The notes under the pieces: generated by a model
Told to the model about the DNA's origin: nothing
The model's input: the letters and a program-made list of their open reading frames with translations, nothing else
Databases searched by the model: none
Shown here: positions 55,933 through 64,000 of the stretch, one piece after another
How the letters are laid out: each line of letters opens with the position of its first letter
Position numbering within the stretch: the first letter of the stretch is position 1
Program-made: the position numbers and the translations under genes
NCBI RefSeq assembly: GCF_006538325.1
Contig: NZ_BJKK01000005.1
Coordinates: forward strand, 62,001 to 126,000
Direction of reading: 5' to 3'
Source of the DNA: Alteromonas sp. KUL42
GTDB lineage: Bacteria > Pseudomonadota > Gammaproteobacteria > Enterobacterales > Alteromonadaceae
DNA length: 64,000 nt

Positions 55933-57579
55933 ATGCGATTGTCCCTTCGAACTAAAACTATAATAGGTATTGCGTCAACAACCGCCGTACTCTTACTGGT
56001 ATTAGTTATCACTGTATTCCAATTGCTTAACGAGTTGGTAGACAACAGTGTCAAAGAATCTGCAGACACAACCGCATCTCTATTCGTGTCGACAACTAAG
56101 AATGCGTTTCTCAGCTACGACCTATCTTCGCTAGATGCTGACGTCACTGAAATACTCACTAACCCAAACATCTCGTATGTAAGAGTAAAAGACAAAGAAG
56201 GCAGGATTTACGTTGAAAATGGCAACACAGCGGCTATAAGCAGGCCATTTATTGAAGATAGCTCGGTGTCTGCCGCCAAAGACGGTATTTATGATACTCG
56301 CGCCCCAATAATGGTTAATGACTCGCTCTATGGATTTGTTGAGATAGGCCTAAATATTGCCTCTGTAACCGAGTCGGTATCACGTGTACGCAGTTGGACG
56401 TTGGCTTTGGCATTGCTTGAATTGATTCTTATCGGCCTATGTTCATACATCATAGGCTCATATCTTATGTCTCAACTGGTGCGTCTGCATGAAGGCGCAA
56501 GACATCTCGGTCGTGCTGTAAAAAGCAACAACTATCAGAACATTTTCATGAGGGTACGCGGAAAAGACGAATTAAGTGACTTAGCAGAAGCGTTCAATCA
56601 CTTAGTTGAAAAACTGAAAGAAGAACATGAACAGCGCCAGCGCGCACAAGATGAACTCACTACGCTCAATGCCGTTTTAGAAGAAAAGGTGCAAAGTAGA
56701 ACTGCGTTATTGCATAAAAAGAACTTTCAATTGGAAAATGCCAACAAGGATTTAAAAGAAACGCAGGTTCAACTATTGCAAGCAGAAAAGATGGCCTCAG
56801 TAGGTCAACTTGCAGCTGGCGTAGCACACGAAATAAATAACCCTGTTGGTTTTGTTAGCAGCAACATATCAACCTTGAGCGACTACATCGCCACCTATCA
56901 AGTTATTTTTTCTCAAATTGAGCGAATTTTAAAAGAGACAGATAACCCAAAGCGCGACATTGCCATCAGTGACCTAGGCAACATGCTGGAAAATCAAGAT
57001 ATGGATTTTATTAATGAAGACATCACGGATTTGTTGAATGATTCAAGAGACGGGTTACAAAGAGTGGCTGAAATTGTCAAAGGCTTGAAGTTATTCTCTC
57101 GCGTTGATAGCGATGAAATGCAACTACACAATTTGAATGATTGTGTAAGAACCACACTGGCTATGGTAAATAATCAGCTAAAATATGTGTGTACTGTCGA
57201 CAAGGAGCTTGGAAACATTCCGGACATTCCAATGAATGTGGGCAAAATCTCACAAGTCATTACTAATCTTCTCATTAATGCGGGTCAAGCTATAGAAAGT
57301 ACAGGCAAGCAAGGACAAGTGACAATAACTACCCGCAAAGTAGATAACACCGTTGAGCTTCGTGTTGAAGATACGGGATGTGGTATCCCGCCAAGCCATC
57401 TAGATAAATTGTTCAACCCCTTCTTTACTACAAAACCTGAAGGACAAGGGACTGGTTTAGGGTTATCAATATCATTTGGTATTGCACAAGAACACGGCGG
57501 TATGCTTTGCGCTACAAGTGAAGAAGGCAAAGGAAGTTGCTTTATACTTTCTCTACCGATCGAGGGTAAAGCGTCGTAA
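55933..57579 (+). CDS. Membrane sensor histidine kinase
   Basis: 548 residues. Two membrane helices at about 10-32 and 156-178 bracket a periplasmic domain of about 120 residues. A HAMP region follows (QLVRLHEGARHLGRAVKSNNY, LAEAFNHLVEKLKEEHE), then a coiled coil near 230-285, the phosphoacceptor H299 in AAGVAHEINNPVGF, and an ATPase domain with N (TNLLINAGQAIE), G1 (VEDTGCGIP) and G2 (GTGLGLSISFGI) boxes. The HEINNP class is typical of kinases paired with stand-alone regulators. It probably receives the signal of the adjacent PhnD-like protein. Confidence 0.93.
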   Translation: MRLSLRTKTIIGIASTTAVLLLVLVITVFQLLNELVDNSVKESADTTASLFVSTTKNAFLSYDLSSLDADVTEILTNPNISYVRVKDKEGRIYVENGNTAAISRPFIEDSSVSAAKDGIYDTRAPIMVNDSLYGFVEIGLNIASVTESVSRVRSWTLALALLELILIGLCSYIIGSYLMSQLVRLHEGARHLGRAVKSNNYQNIFMRVRGKDELSDLAEAFNHLVEKLKEEHEQRQRAQDELTTLNAVLEEKVQSRTALLHKKNFQLENANKDLKETQVQLLQAEKMASVGQLAAGVAHEINNPVGFVSSNISTLSDYIATYQVIFSQIERILKETDNPKRDIAISDLGNMLENQDMDFINEDITDLLNDSRDGLQRVAEIVKGLKLFSRVDSDEMQLHNLNDCVRTTLAMVNNQLKYVCTVDKELGNIPDIPMNVGKISQVITNLLINAGQAIESTGKQGQVTITTRKVDNTVELRVEDTGCGIPPSHLDKLFNPFFTTKPEGQGTGLGLSISFGIAQEHGGMLCATSEEGKGSCFILSLPIEGKAS

Positions 57580-57671
57580 TAGTGTATTAACAAATATGGA
57601 TAGAAACCGAACTAACGAGGGTTTCATTTTAATTTAACAATAGTGCAAGCAGTTCGAAAGGATAATTAGTT

Positions 57672-58988
57672 ATGAGCGAGCCAACAGCAGATCAAGGTAT
57701 CACCTACACCGTACTATTTGTTGACGACGAACCTAACATTCTTCGCGCAATTAAACGTGCCCTATTTTCGATGAACATTACACTATTATTAGCTGAAAGT
57801 GGCGAAAAAGCGCTTGAACTAATGGAAAAACACGATGTGCACGTTGTAATTTCTGATATGAAGATGCCGCAAATGTCAGGTGCTGAACTTCTAGAAAAAA
57901 TAGCGAATAAATACCCCAATACCTTTCGAGTTGTGCTCACCGGTTACGCTGACATTGAATCTACAATCAAAGCCGTTAACCAAGGCAAAATACACCGATA
58001 TTTGCAAAAACCTTGGGACAACAAAGAGCTCGTATCGGTAGTAGAGGAAGGGCTTGAGCGAATAAAATTGAAATCAGAGAACGAGCGCCTGCAAAAGCTA
58101 TCTCGTTTACAGAACAAGAAATTAAAGGATATTAACGCCTCGCTCGAGCAAACTGTGCAAAAACGAACTCGTCAAATAAAAGCTGCATTACACAAAATAG
58201 AGAAGCACAACCTCGCAATGGAGCAGGTTTTGTTCAATGTTATTAGCATAAACCCACATATCAACGGCAAATTTGCTATTGAGGTTAGTGAGCTAGCAAC
58301 AAAATTAGCGCGCGCAGCAAAGCTGGAAAAAGATGAAATCAAACAAATTCGTTATGCCGGCCTTATCTGTGAGCTTGGGCAAGTTGGTCTTGAAACTGAA
58401 GATTTTTTGGTGCCCTTTAGTCAACTTAATTATCAACAGCAGCAAAACTACTTATCTCAAACCAAACAGGCCGCCCTAATATTAGCCCCTGCCCATGAGT
58501 TACACCACATCTCTGATATCATTGAGTTTCAATTTGAACACTACAATGGCACCGGACTTTATAAAAAAGTTGCCAATGAAATACCTGTTGGCGCCAGAAT
58601 ACTCGCCATCGCCAGAGACTATTTACGCTTAATAACGGGAAGAATGACTGGTATTGAAGTCAGCCCCCGCGATGCCAAAGTTGAATTGAAAAAGCATCGC
58701 AACACACGCTATGACGGTGAATACCTCGATCTACTTCTAAACATAGACGCAGTATCAACCTCGGTGCTTCTCAATACATCACTTAAAGCAACGCAGCTAG
58801 AACCCGGCATGGTTCTAGCCCAAAACTTATACAATGACGGTCATATTTTGATATTGCCCGAGGGGCACGTATTTACCAGTTCAACTATTAATAAACTTGT
58901 TCACTTTGAACGCGAGCGCGGCAAAGCCTTCAGTATTCACGTGGAACAAGAAGACGGTACTCCGTTCCAAGAAGGAGACGAATCTTAA
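57672..58988 (+). CDS. Response regulator with degenerate HD-GYP domain
   Basis: 438 residues. An intact receiver (about 12-130) has D18, D19, phosphoacceptor D62, T90 and K113. A coiled coil (about 135-190) leads to an HD-GYP-like domain. The catalytic signatures are lost: the HD dyad region reads LICELGQVGLE, the HHE region reads IEFQFEHYNGTGLYKKV and GYP is GLY. What remains of the fold is VANEIPVGARILAIARDYLRLITGR. It probably cannot cleave cyclic-di-GMP but might bind a nucleotide or a partner. It lies 92 bases after the kinase with its own ribosome binding site. Confidence 0.88.
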   Translation: MSEPTADQGITYTVLFVDDEPNILRAIKRALFSMNITLLLAESGEKALELMEKHDVHVVISDMKMPQMSGAELLEKIANKYPNTFRVVLTGYADIESTIKAVNQGKIHRYLQKPWDNKELVSVVEEGLERIKLKSENERLQKLSRLQNKKLKDINASLEQTVQKRTRQIKAALHKIEKHNLAMEQVLFNVISINPHINGKFAIEVSELATKLARAAKLEKDEIKQIRYAGLICELGQVGLETEDFLVPFSQLNYQQQQNYLSQTKQAALILAPAHELHHISDIIEFQFEHYNGTGLYKKVANEIPVGARILAIARDYLRLITGRMTGIEVSPRDAKVELKKHRNTRYDGEYLDLLLNIDAVSTSVLLNTSLKATQLEPGMVLAQNLYNDGHILILPEGHVFTSSTINKLVHFERERGKAFSIHVEQEDGTPFQEGDES

Positions 58989-59148
58989 TTGGTGTTTCAG
59001 TTTTGAAAGAGAAATAGCTAAACCTCGGTCTCTTACAGCAACACGCTTAAGTGTCGGCAAAGCGATTTTCAATTTTTCGTTTATGCTAATAACGACTTGT
59101 ATTAAAGTGCAAGGAAACACTTACCAAAACAACGATTAAGGCTTTTAC

Positions 59149-60498
59149 ATGAAACATTTCGATTACATCTGTATTGGTGGTGGAAGCGGTGGTATTGCTT
59201 CGGCTAACCGCGCTGCTAAACACGGAAAAAAAGCAGCCATTATTGAAGCTAAAGATATTGGTGGCACATGTGTTAACGTTGGCTGCGTGCCCAAAAAGGC
59301 AATGTGGTACGGCGCTCAAGTTGCGGAAGCTATTCACCGTTATGCCCCAGAGTATGGCTTTGACGTTACGGTAAATAAATTTAGCTGGGACAGTCTCATT
59401 GCTAGTCGCCAAGCCTATATCGAGCGCATTCATGCATCATACGACCGTGTACTTACCGCAAACGACGTAACCCTAATTCGTGGTTTTGCTAAGTTCATTA
59501 ACAACAATACCGTGGAAGTCGATGGCGAACAATATACCGCTGATCACATTACCATTGCAGTAGGTGGTCGCCCAATTATGCCTGATATTGAGGGTGCAGA
59601 ATTTGGTATTGATTCAAACGGATTCTTCGCTTTAAAAGACCAGCCTAAACGCGCGGTAGTGGTGGGGGCGGGTTATATCGGCGTCGAGCTTGCTGGCGTA
59701 CTTCATTCACTTGGCACTGAAACGCACCTAGTTGTGCGAAAGCATGCACCACTGCGCAATTTTGACCCTATCATTCACGACACGCTGGTAGAGATGATCC
59801 ACGCTGAGGGTCCTACGTTACACGTACATACCAGCTTAGAAAAAGTAGAAAAAGCCACTGATGGCACACTTTCTATTCACCTGACTAACGGGGAAGTACT
59901 CGAAGCGGATTGCTTAATTTGGGCAATTGGCCGTGAACCTTCAACTGATGTGATTGGGCTTGAAAATACCGATGTAACATTGAATGACAATGGAACGGTT
60001 AAAGTAGACAAATATCAAAATACTACAGCGAAAGGTATTTATGCTGTAGGCGATATTACTGGTGAAGCTGAGTTGACCCCTGTTGCGGTAAAAGCCGGGC
60101 GTATTTTAAGTGAACGTCTGTTTAACGGGCAAACTCATGCCTTTATGGATTATTCACTAATACCAACCGTAGTATTTAGTCATCCGCCAATTGGCACTAT
60201 CGGTTTGACTGAAGCAGCCGCAATTGAACAGTACGGCGGAGAAAACGTTAAAGTGTACACATCGAGCTTTGCTTCTATGTATACCGCTGTCACACGTCAC
60301 CGCCAAATGACAAAAATGAAACTAATTTGCGCAGGTGAAAATGAAAAAGTGGTAGGGCTTCACGGCATCGGCCACGGTATGGATGAAATTCTTCAAGGTT
60401 TTGCTGTTGCAATAAAAATGGGCGCAACAAAAGCCGATTTCGATGCGTGTGTTGCTATACATCCGACGAGTGCTGAAGAGTTTGTTACTATGACCTAA
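59149..60498 (+). CDS. gor: Glutathione reductase
   Basis: 449 residues with the FAD-binding GGGSGG at 10-15, the redox pair C41 and C46 ([13 protein letters not shown]), an NADPH site ([20 protein letters not shown], followed by [12 protein letters not shown]) and the C-terminal base His in [11 protein letters not shown]. Arg-rich NADPH-binding residues fit glutathione reductase rather than lipoamide dehydrogenase. It keeps glutathione reduced. It stands alone with a strong hairpin after it. Confidence 0.95.
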   Translation: MKHFDYICIGGGSGGIASANRAAKHGKKAAIIEAKDIGGTCVNVGCVPKKAMWYGAQVAEAIHRYAPEYGFDVTVNKFSWDSLIASRQAYIERIHASYDRVLTANDVTLIRGFAKFINNNTVEVDGEQYTADHITIAVGGRPIMPDIEGAEFGIDSNGFFALKDQPKRAVVVGAGYIGVELAGVLHSLGTETHLVVRKHAPLRNFDPIIHDTLVEMIHAEGPTLHVHTSLEKVEKATDGTLSIHLTNGEVLEADCLIWAIGREPSTDVIGLENTDVTLNDNGTVKVDKYQNTTAKGIYAVGDITGEAELTPVAVKAGRILSERLFNGQTHAFMDYSLIPTVVFSHPPIGTIGLTEAAAIEQYGGENVKVYTSSFASMYTAVTRHRQMTKMKLICAGENEKVVGLHGIGHGMDEILQGFAVAIKMGATKADFDACVAIHPTSAEEFVTMT

Positions 60499-60536
60499 AT
60501 GCAATGCATTTTTCGCCGCACAATTGATTGACTGTT

Positions 60537-60567
60537 AAACCCGAAGCATCGGCCATGCTTCGGGTTT
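60537..60567 (+). terminator. Hairpin terminator after gor
   Basis: AAACCCGAAGCAT (60537-60549) pairs perfectly with ATGCTTCGGGTTT (60555-60567) around CGGCC, a 13-base stem ending in T3. The T tract is short, but the stem is long and lies 38 bases after the gor stop. Confidence 0.75.
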
Positions 60568-60692
60568 ACTTTCTTAAGTAATCTTAATTTTAACAAACAT
60601 ACCTTCCTTCTTTTTACTTTACTGAAACGATTAGTCCATCTCAGTTTGCTCGATTACTATCAATAGATAATGCTTTTATCTCCACGCTTTCT

Positions 60693-61295
60693 ATGAAACT
60701 TAAACTTAACACTGATATTGCAGCCCTAATTGTTGCTTTTACTGCCCTTACGATGGCTGGAATTGATGGGTATGAACAGCGTAGGCACAATAGAAAGTCT
60801 GTTATGCCTGTATTAGTTTCCGATAGGGTTAGAAACAACTTTGATGATGAGAGGTCTGTAGAATACAACATTCACAACAGTGGTATGGGGCCAGCAGCAG
60901 TAAAGGAGTTTCATGTATTTTTCAATAAGCGAGTAGAAGAGCCTTTCTCTATTCCAGGCTATTCAACCGCATATAATAGGCACATCTCTGCAGCTCGCCA
61001 TGTAATCGAAACATTGAACGACAACGGTGATGGGCAGTGGAGACTCGACGTTGCCGATCAAGGATTGAGTTCAAATACCTACATACCCGCTAATAAATCA
61101 TTAACACTTTTGCGTTTCGACACCAATGTGCCTCAAAAAGAATTTAGAGATGTACTCTCTATTTTAGAAAGAACATTAGATATCTTTATTTGCTATTGCT
61201 CAATATATGATGATCAATGTCAATGGACGCATATTGGTCAACATCCTGAGCTAATAACCAAACAGTGCAGCACAGAGAAGAACATGTCGATTTAG
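60693..61295 (+). CDS. Protein of unknown function with one N-terminal membrane helix
   Basis: 200 residues. MKLKLNTDIAALIVAFTALTMAGIDGYEQRRHNRKSVMPVL starts with a single hydrophobic helix (about 8-25) and is followed by a soluble region with beta strands (VEYNIHNSGMGPAAVKEFHVFF, LTLLRFDTNVP) and three C-terminal cysteines (FICYCSIYDDQC). No family recognised. The phrase IHNSGMGPAAVKEF resembles membrane-anchored proteins of unknown role found scattered in marine bacteria, but I will not name one. The ribosome binding site is poor. Confidence 0.55.
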   Translation: MKLKLNTDIAALIVAFTALTMAGIDGYEQRRHNRKSVMPVLVSDRVRNNFDDERSVEYNIHNSGMGPAAVKEFHVFFNKRVEEPFSIPGYSTAYNRHISAARHVIETLNDNGDGQWRLDVADQGLSSNTYIPANKSLTLLRFDTNVPQKEFRDVLSILERTLDIFICYCSIYDDQCQWTHIGQHPELITKQCSTEKNMSI

Positions 61296-61422
61296 AGCCG
61301 GCTTAATCTTTGTTCATTATTCGTGTTGGCGGTCAAAATTGTACATCGCAAAATCGGAACCGATGCAGTTTTGAGGCCCAAACAAGACGACGGAGCCGGG
61401 AAAGTAGCTCCGCCATTAGCCA

Positions 61423-61971
61423 TTAAGCAGGCTGCCACTCATACTTTGCAAATGCTTTATCCACAGGTGTATGTGCTAAATGATTGATGTAATTACTCAT
61501 CACTTTCTGAGCGAGTATCAAAATAATTTCCAGTAACTGCTGCTTTGTATAGCCTGACTCAAAAAACGCCGATAACTGAAGAGTATCCGGGTTACCTCGC
61601 TCAATAATAATTGCTTTTACAGTGTCACGAAGCACTTCAAGTTTTTCAGGCAAAGGGGTTTTGTTGCGAAGTGCCTCGCTAATATCGTCAGCCACTTTCA
61701 TACTTTTAGCAATGCCTGTATGAGCTGGCACACAATAATGGCAACCGTGTTCAACATTTGCCGTTTGCCAAACAACTGTCAGCTCTTCTGCTGTAAATGA
61801 CGTATTTAATGCATTGGCGTGTAAATCTTTGTAGCTTTGCAGTACAAGAGGGGCTTCTGCCATAACGCCATGTAAGTTTGGAAGCATGCCAAACGAAGCA
61901 ATGGAGTCTTCTAACATTGGCTTTGCCGCCTCAGGTGCACTGTCGATAGTGTGTATGGTAAAATCTGTCAT
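61423..61971 (-). CDS. AhpD-like (carboxymuconolactone decarboxylase family) protein
   Basis: 182 residues with the CxxC-x3-H redox motif in VEHGCHYCVPAHTGIAKSM, the alkylhydroperoxidase AhpD signature, in a helical CMD fold. Such proteins often reduce peroxides or act with redox partners. It is transcribed away from a TetR-type gene, and two copies of a perfect 14-base palindrome occupy the shared gap, so it is very probably the regulated target. Physiological substrate unknown. Confidence 0.86.
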   Translation of the reverse strand: MTDFTIHTIDSAPEAAKPMLEDSIASFGMLPNLHGVMAEAPLVLQSYKDLHANALNTSFTAEELTVVWQTANVEHGCHYCVPAHTGIAKSMKVADDISEALRNKTPLPEKLEVLRDTVKAIIIERGNPDTLQLSAFFESGYTKQQLLEIILILAQKVMSNYINHLAHTPVDKAFAKYEWQPA

Positions 61972-62018
61972 AACTTTCCTTTAAGTTTTAGTGTTGAAGT
62001 CGTACCATACCTCAACAC

Positions 62019-62055
62019 TGAACGATCGTTCAAGATAAAAGTGAACGATCGTTCA
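62019..62055. promoter_or_regulatory. Two perfect TetR-type operators
   Basis: TGAACGATCGTTCA is present at 62019-62032 and again at 62042-62055, with centres 23 bases apart. Each is a perfect palindrome of the kind bound by TetR dimers. They lie between the divergent AhpD-like and TetR genes and could control both. Confidence 0.88.
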
Positions 62056-62079
62056 AATTAATTAATATAAGGTAGATTG

Positions 62080-62661
62080 ATGAGTTATCCACGAGAAGAA
62101 AGTATCCAACGGGCTATGGAAACATTTTGGAAAAAAGGCTACCTTGGCACTGGAATGCGCGATTTACAGGCCGCTCTGGATAAACGCCCGGGAAGTATTT
62201 ACTCAGCATTTGGGAATAAAGAAGGGTTGTATTTGGAAGTACTCAACTCATACACACAACGACTAAACAGTCAGATACTCGATGTCGTTGAAAGCCAGTC
62301 TCCACTCGATGAATTACGCAGATTTCTATGTATTCCACTGTCAATGGATGACAGCTCAATGCACAAAGTGCAATGCTTGATTATCAAAACTCAAGCTGAC
62401 TGGACTGAATTGCCAGATAACGTGCAACGCGCTTTGCAAACATCGTCAGAGCTGCTGAGACATTCATTTCAGAAAATAATTTTAAAGGCTCAGTCCATTG
62501 GAGAGCTTGGAGAAAACATACAAACCAATCGCGCTGCAACGTGGTTACAAGGGCAATTTATCGCCCTACGGACATTGGCAGCAGGCATGGAAAACCCTGC
62601 AGATATTGAATGGATGGTAGATAAAATAATTGGTGATTTGCCCAACAACTGGGAGGAGTGA
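62080..62661 (+). CDS. TetR-family transcriptional regulator
   Basis: 193 residues from the ATG at 62080 (AAGG upstream; the TTG just before is not needed). The N-terminal helix-turn-helix (ESIQRAMETFWKKGYLGTGMRDLQAALDKRPGSIYSAFGNKEGLYLEVL) is TetR-like, and the C-terminal helical domain would bind an effector. It lies downstream of two palindromic operators and divergent from the AhpD-like gene, suggesting auto-repression and control of that gene. The effector is unknown, perhaps an electrophile or oxidant. Confidence 0.9.
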   Translation: MSYPREESIQRAMETFWKKGYLGTGMRDLQAALDKRPGSIYSAFGNKEGLYLEVLNSYTQRLNSQILDVVESQSPLDELRRFLCIPLSMDDSSMHKVQCLIIKTQADWTELPDNVQRALQTSSELLRHSFQKIILKAQSIGELGENIQTNRAATWLQGQFIALRTLAAGMENPADIEWMVDKIIGDLPNNWEE

Positions 62662-62689
62662 TAATCACACTTCGGCTCCTATCTCGCTC

Positions 62690-62940
62690 TTGTTGTGCAC
62701 AAGCTCGTTTTCTGCCGACAAACGGTTCCGACAGGATGAGTTGGCAGTTATCGATAAGCCTTGTTTAACCAAAAGCGTTAGTATCTTTTGCATGATTACA
62801 ACCTCCATCATATACGAAATTATCTTCACGTCAGTGTGCTCACATATATCGCGCTGCGTGATATCAATGTTGAATACTCTCTTAAGTCGTTGTACCCACG
62901 ACATGCTGTGCGCTTGATATGGTTTGCCTGAATCAAACAA
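62690..62940 (-). pseudogene. Remnant of an IS91-type transposase C-terminus
   Basis: A short minus-strand frame contains GKPYQAHSMSWVQRLKRVFNIDI, then a decayed stretch and KILTLL. This matches the C-terminal end of IS91-family transposases (pattern WAQRLKRVFNIDIE, cysteine pair, KIIACIEDP, VIEKILTHL). The cysteine pair (CxxC) is not intact, and the rest of the transposase is absent. It is a fragment of past insertion, next to the TetR gene and ahead of the acyltransferase. Confidence 0.7.
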
Positions 62941-63037
62941 ATGTTCTGTCCAAGTGGAAACTACTCTTTAATGACGATGGTCACCCAACAATATACGCTT
63001 GGCAGGTGATTTTGCCATATCTCAAGGGTGAGCTGCC

Positions 63038-64000
63038 ATGATGGGAACATTCCGAAAGGATATTAACGGACTGCGAGCCTTTGCGGTGATAGCTGTGATG
63101 CTTTATCACTTCATTCCTGAACAACTACCCGGTGGCTTTTTAGGGGTTGATGTCTTTTTTGTCATTTCCGGCTATTTGATGACCCAAATTATTGTCTCGA
63201 AGTTATACCTACACAGCTTCTCTTACCGACAATTTTACGTCGCCAGAGCTAAACGAATTTTACCTGCGCTACTGGTGATGTGCTCAATTGTATTAATTTT
63301 AGGTTGGTTTTTACTGCTCGATAATACCTTTGCTCGCCTTGCCAACGAAGTATTTCACGCCAGTATCTTGGTCTCTAACATCGCTTACTATCAACAAGCC
63401 GGATACTTTGATGTCTCATCACTGCAAAAATGGTTATTGCATACTTGGTCATTATCGGTGGAATGGCAATTTTACTTACTCTACCCCATAGTGCTCGCAC
63501 CACTATATCGCTATTTGCACCTTAACGTTATTAAGTTAGTAATACTGGCGGCAACCGTTTTGAGCTTTGCGTTAGCCGTTTACGCCAGTAGCCGCTGGCC
63601 GAGCGCCGCCTATTATTTATTGCCCACCCGAGCGTGGGAAATGTTAGCCGGCGCTTTGGTAATTTTATACCCATGGCGCGGCGCAGCTAAATTTACTAAA
63701 GGTTATTTTTACCTATCGCTAATCACTTTGGTTTTTGCCTGTTTTGCCATGAATTCCAATCTGTATTGGCCGGGCATTTATACTGCCATTGTAGTACTTA
63801 GCACTTATTTGTTTTTACAATGCCAAGTAACAAGCATATTAAAATGGCAACCACTGCAATATATTGGTAGTTGGTCTTACTCAATTTACTTGTGGCACTG
63901 GCCAATTGTCGTATGGATACACAAATACTATGCAAACGATAACTATGTCATTATTGCCACAGGCCTTTTGTTATCAATAGCATTAGGTTTTATTTCTTAC
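63038..64000 (+). CDS. Partial acyltransferase 3 (OafA-like) membrane protein
   Basis: The open frame from ATG 63038 (MMGTFRKDINGLRAFAVIAVMLYHF) runs to the right edge, 321 codons, with no stop. It has the acyltransferase 3 signatures RKDINGLRAFAVIAVMLYHF, GGFLGVDVFFVISGYLM and RAKRILPALLV, plus repeated hydrophobic helices and HTWSLSVEWQFYLLYP. Such proteins O-acetylate polysaccharides, often O-antigen. A C-terminal SGNH domain may follow beyond the window. ATG 63041 is an equal alternative. An AAGGG lies upstream. Confidence 0.9.
   Translation, partial: MMGTFRKDINGLRAFAVIAVMLYHFIPEQLPGGFLGVDVFFVISGYLMTQIIVSKLYLHSFSYRQFYVARAKRILPALLVMCSIVLILGWFLLLDNTFARLANEVFHASILVSNIAYYQQAGYFDVSSLQKWLLHTWSLSVEWQFYLLYPIVLAPLYRYLHLNVIKLVILAATVLSFALAVYASSRWPSAAYYLLPTRAWEMLAGALVILYPWRGAAKFTKGYFYLSLITLVFACFAMNSNLYWPGIYTAIVVLSTYLFLQCQVTSILKWQPLQYIGSWSYSIYLWHWPIVVWIHKYYANDNYVIIATGLLLSIALGFISY

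Noticed and set aside
1..64000. CRISPR arrays, tRNA or rRNA genes, prophage
   Set aside because: No regularly spaced repeats, TPsiC-like GTTCGA arms with cloverleaf context, or phage structural genes were seen in reading the sequence. A tRNA scan would be needed to be certain.

Overview
The window looks like chromosomal DNA of a marine gammaproteobacterium of the Alteromonadales (Alteromonas-like). This rests on gene content: a MotX-type sodium-motor protein, two TonB-dependent receptors, ubiE-ubiJ-ubiB, ubiD-fre, rnr-rlmB, prlC and a spc-alpha ribosomal cluster whose proteins align closely with E. coli from memory. No database search was possible.

Layout: 1-10.6 kb is a minus-strand O-antigen/exopolysaccharide cluster: partial sugar enzyme, aminotransferase-GNAT fusion, flippase, polymerase-like protein, sugar methyltransferase, Gmd, ligase/polymerase-like protein and Wzz. 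11.2-19.8 kb is the spc plus alpha ribosomal cluster (rplN to rplQ with secY and rpoA), also minus strand, with its own promoter and no S10 operon upstream. 20-25 kb carries a DUF4397-like lipoprotein, rlmB and rnr. 25.3-29.8 kb is a convergent pair, a PhoD phosphatase and a TonB receptor, each preceded by Pho-box-like repeats. 30-36.4 kb holds motX, a small conserved gene, ubiD, fre, an M28 peptidase and a solute-binding-like protein. 36.5-39.9 kb is a Fur-regulated siderophore receptor and PepSY protein. 40-43 kb is gbsR-cydAB behind an FNR box. 43.1-43.4 kb is a 55-codon gene with its own promoter, operator-like palindrome and terminator. 43.5-54.2 kb has a chemoreceptor, gcdH with an Lrp-type regulator, a cold-shock gene, ubiquinone genes, a Tag-like glycosylase and prlC. 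54.4-59 kb is a four-gene signalling locus (HTH-REC, PhnD-like binding protein, histidine kinase, REC with a decayed HD-GYP domain). 59-64 kb has gor, an unknown protein, an AhpD-like/TetR divergent pair with two perfect operators, a transposase remnant and a partial OafA-type acyltransferase.

The least conventional system is the signalling locus at 54.4-59 kb. A periplasmic PhnD-like protein without transporter genes sits beside a histidine kinase and two response regulators of unusual build, behind a promoter studded with TGTC repeats. The best supported regulatory story is the putative Pho-controlled phosphatase and outer-membrane receptor pair.

Three conserved genes (rplF, rnr, cydB) are broken by single-base length changes in or beside A/T homopolymers. 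Because rplF is normally essential, these are most likely sequence errors, and other single-base breaks in this window should be treated with suspicion.
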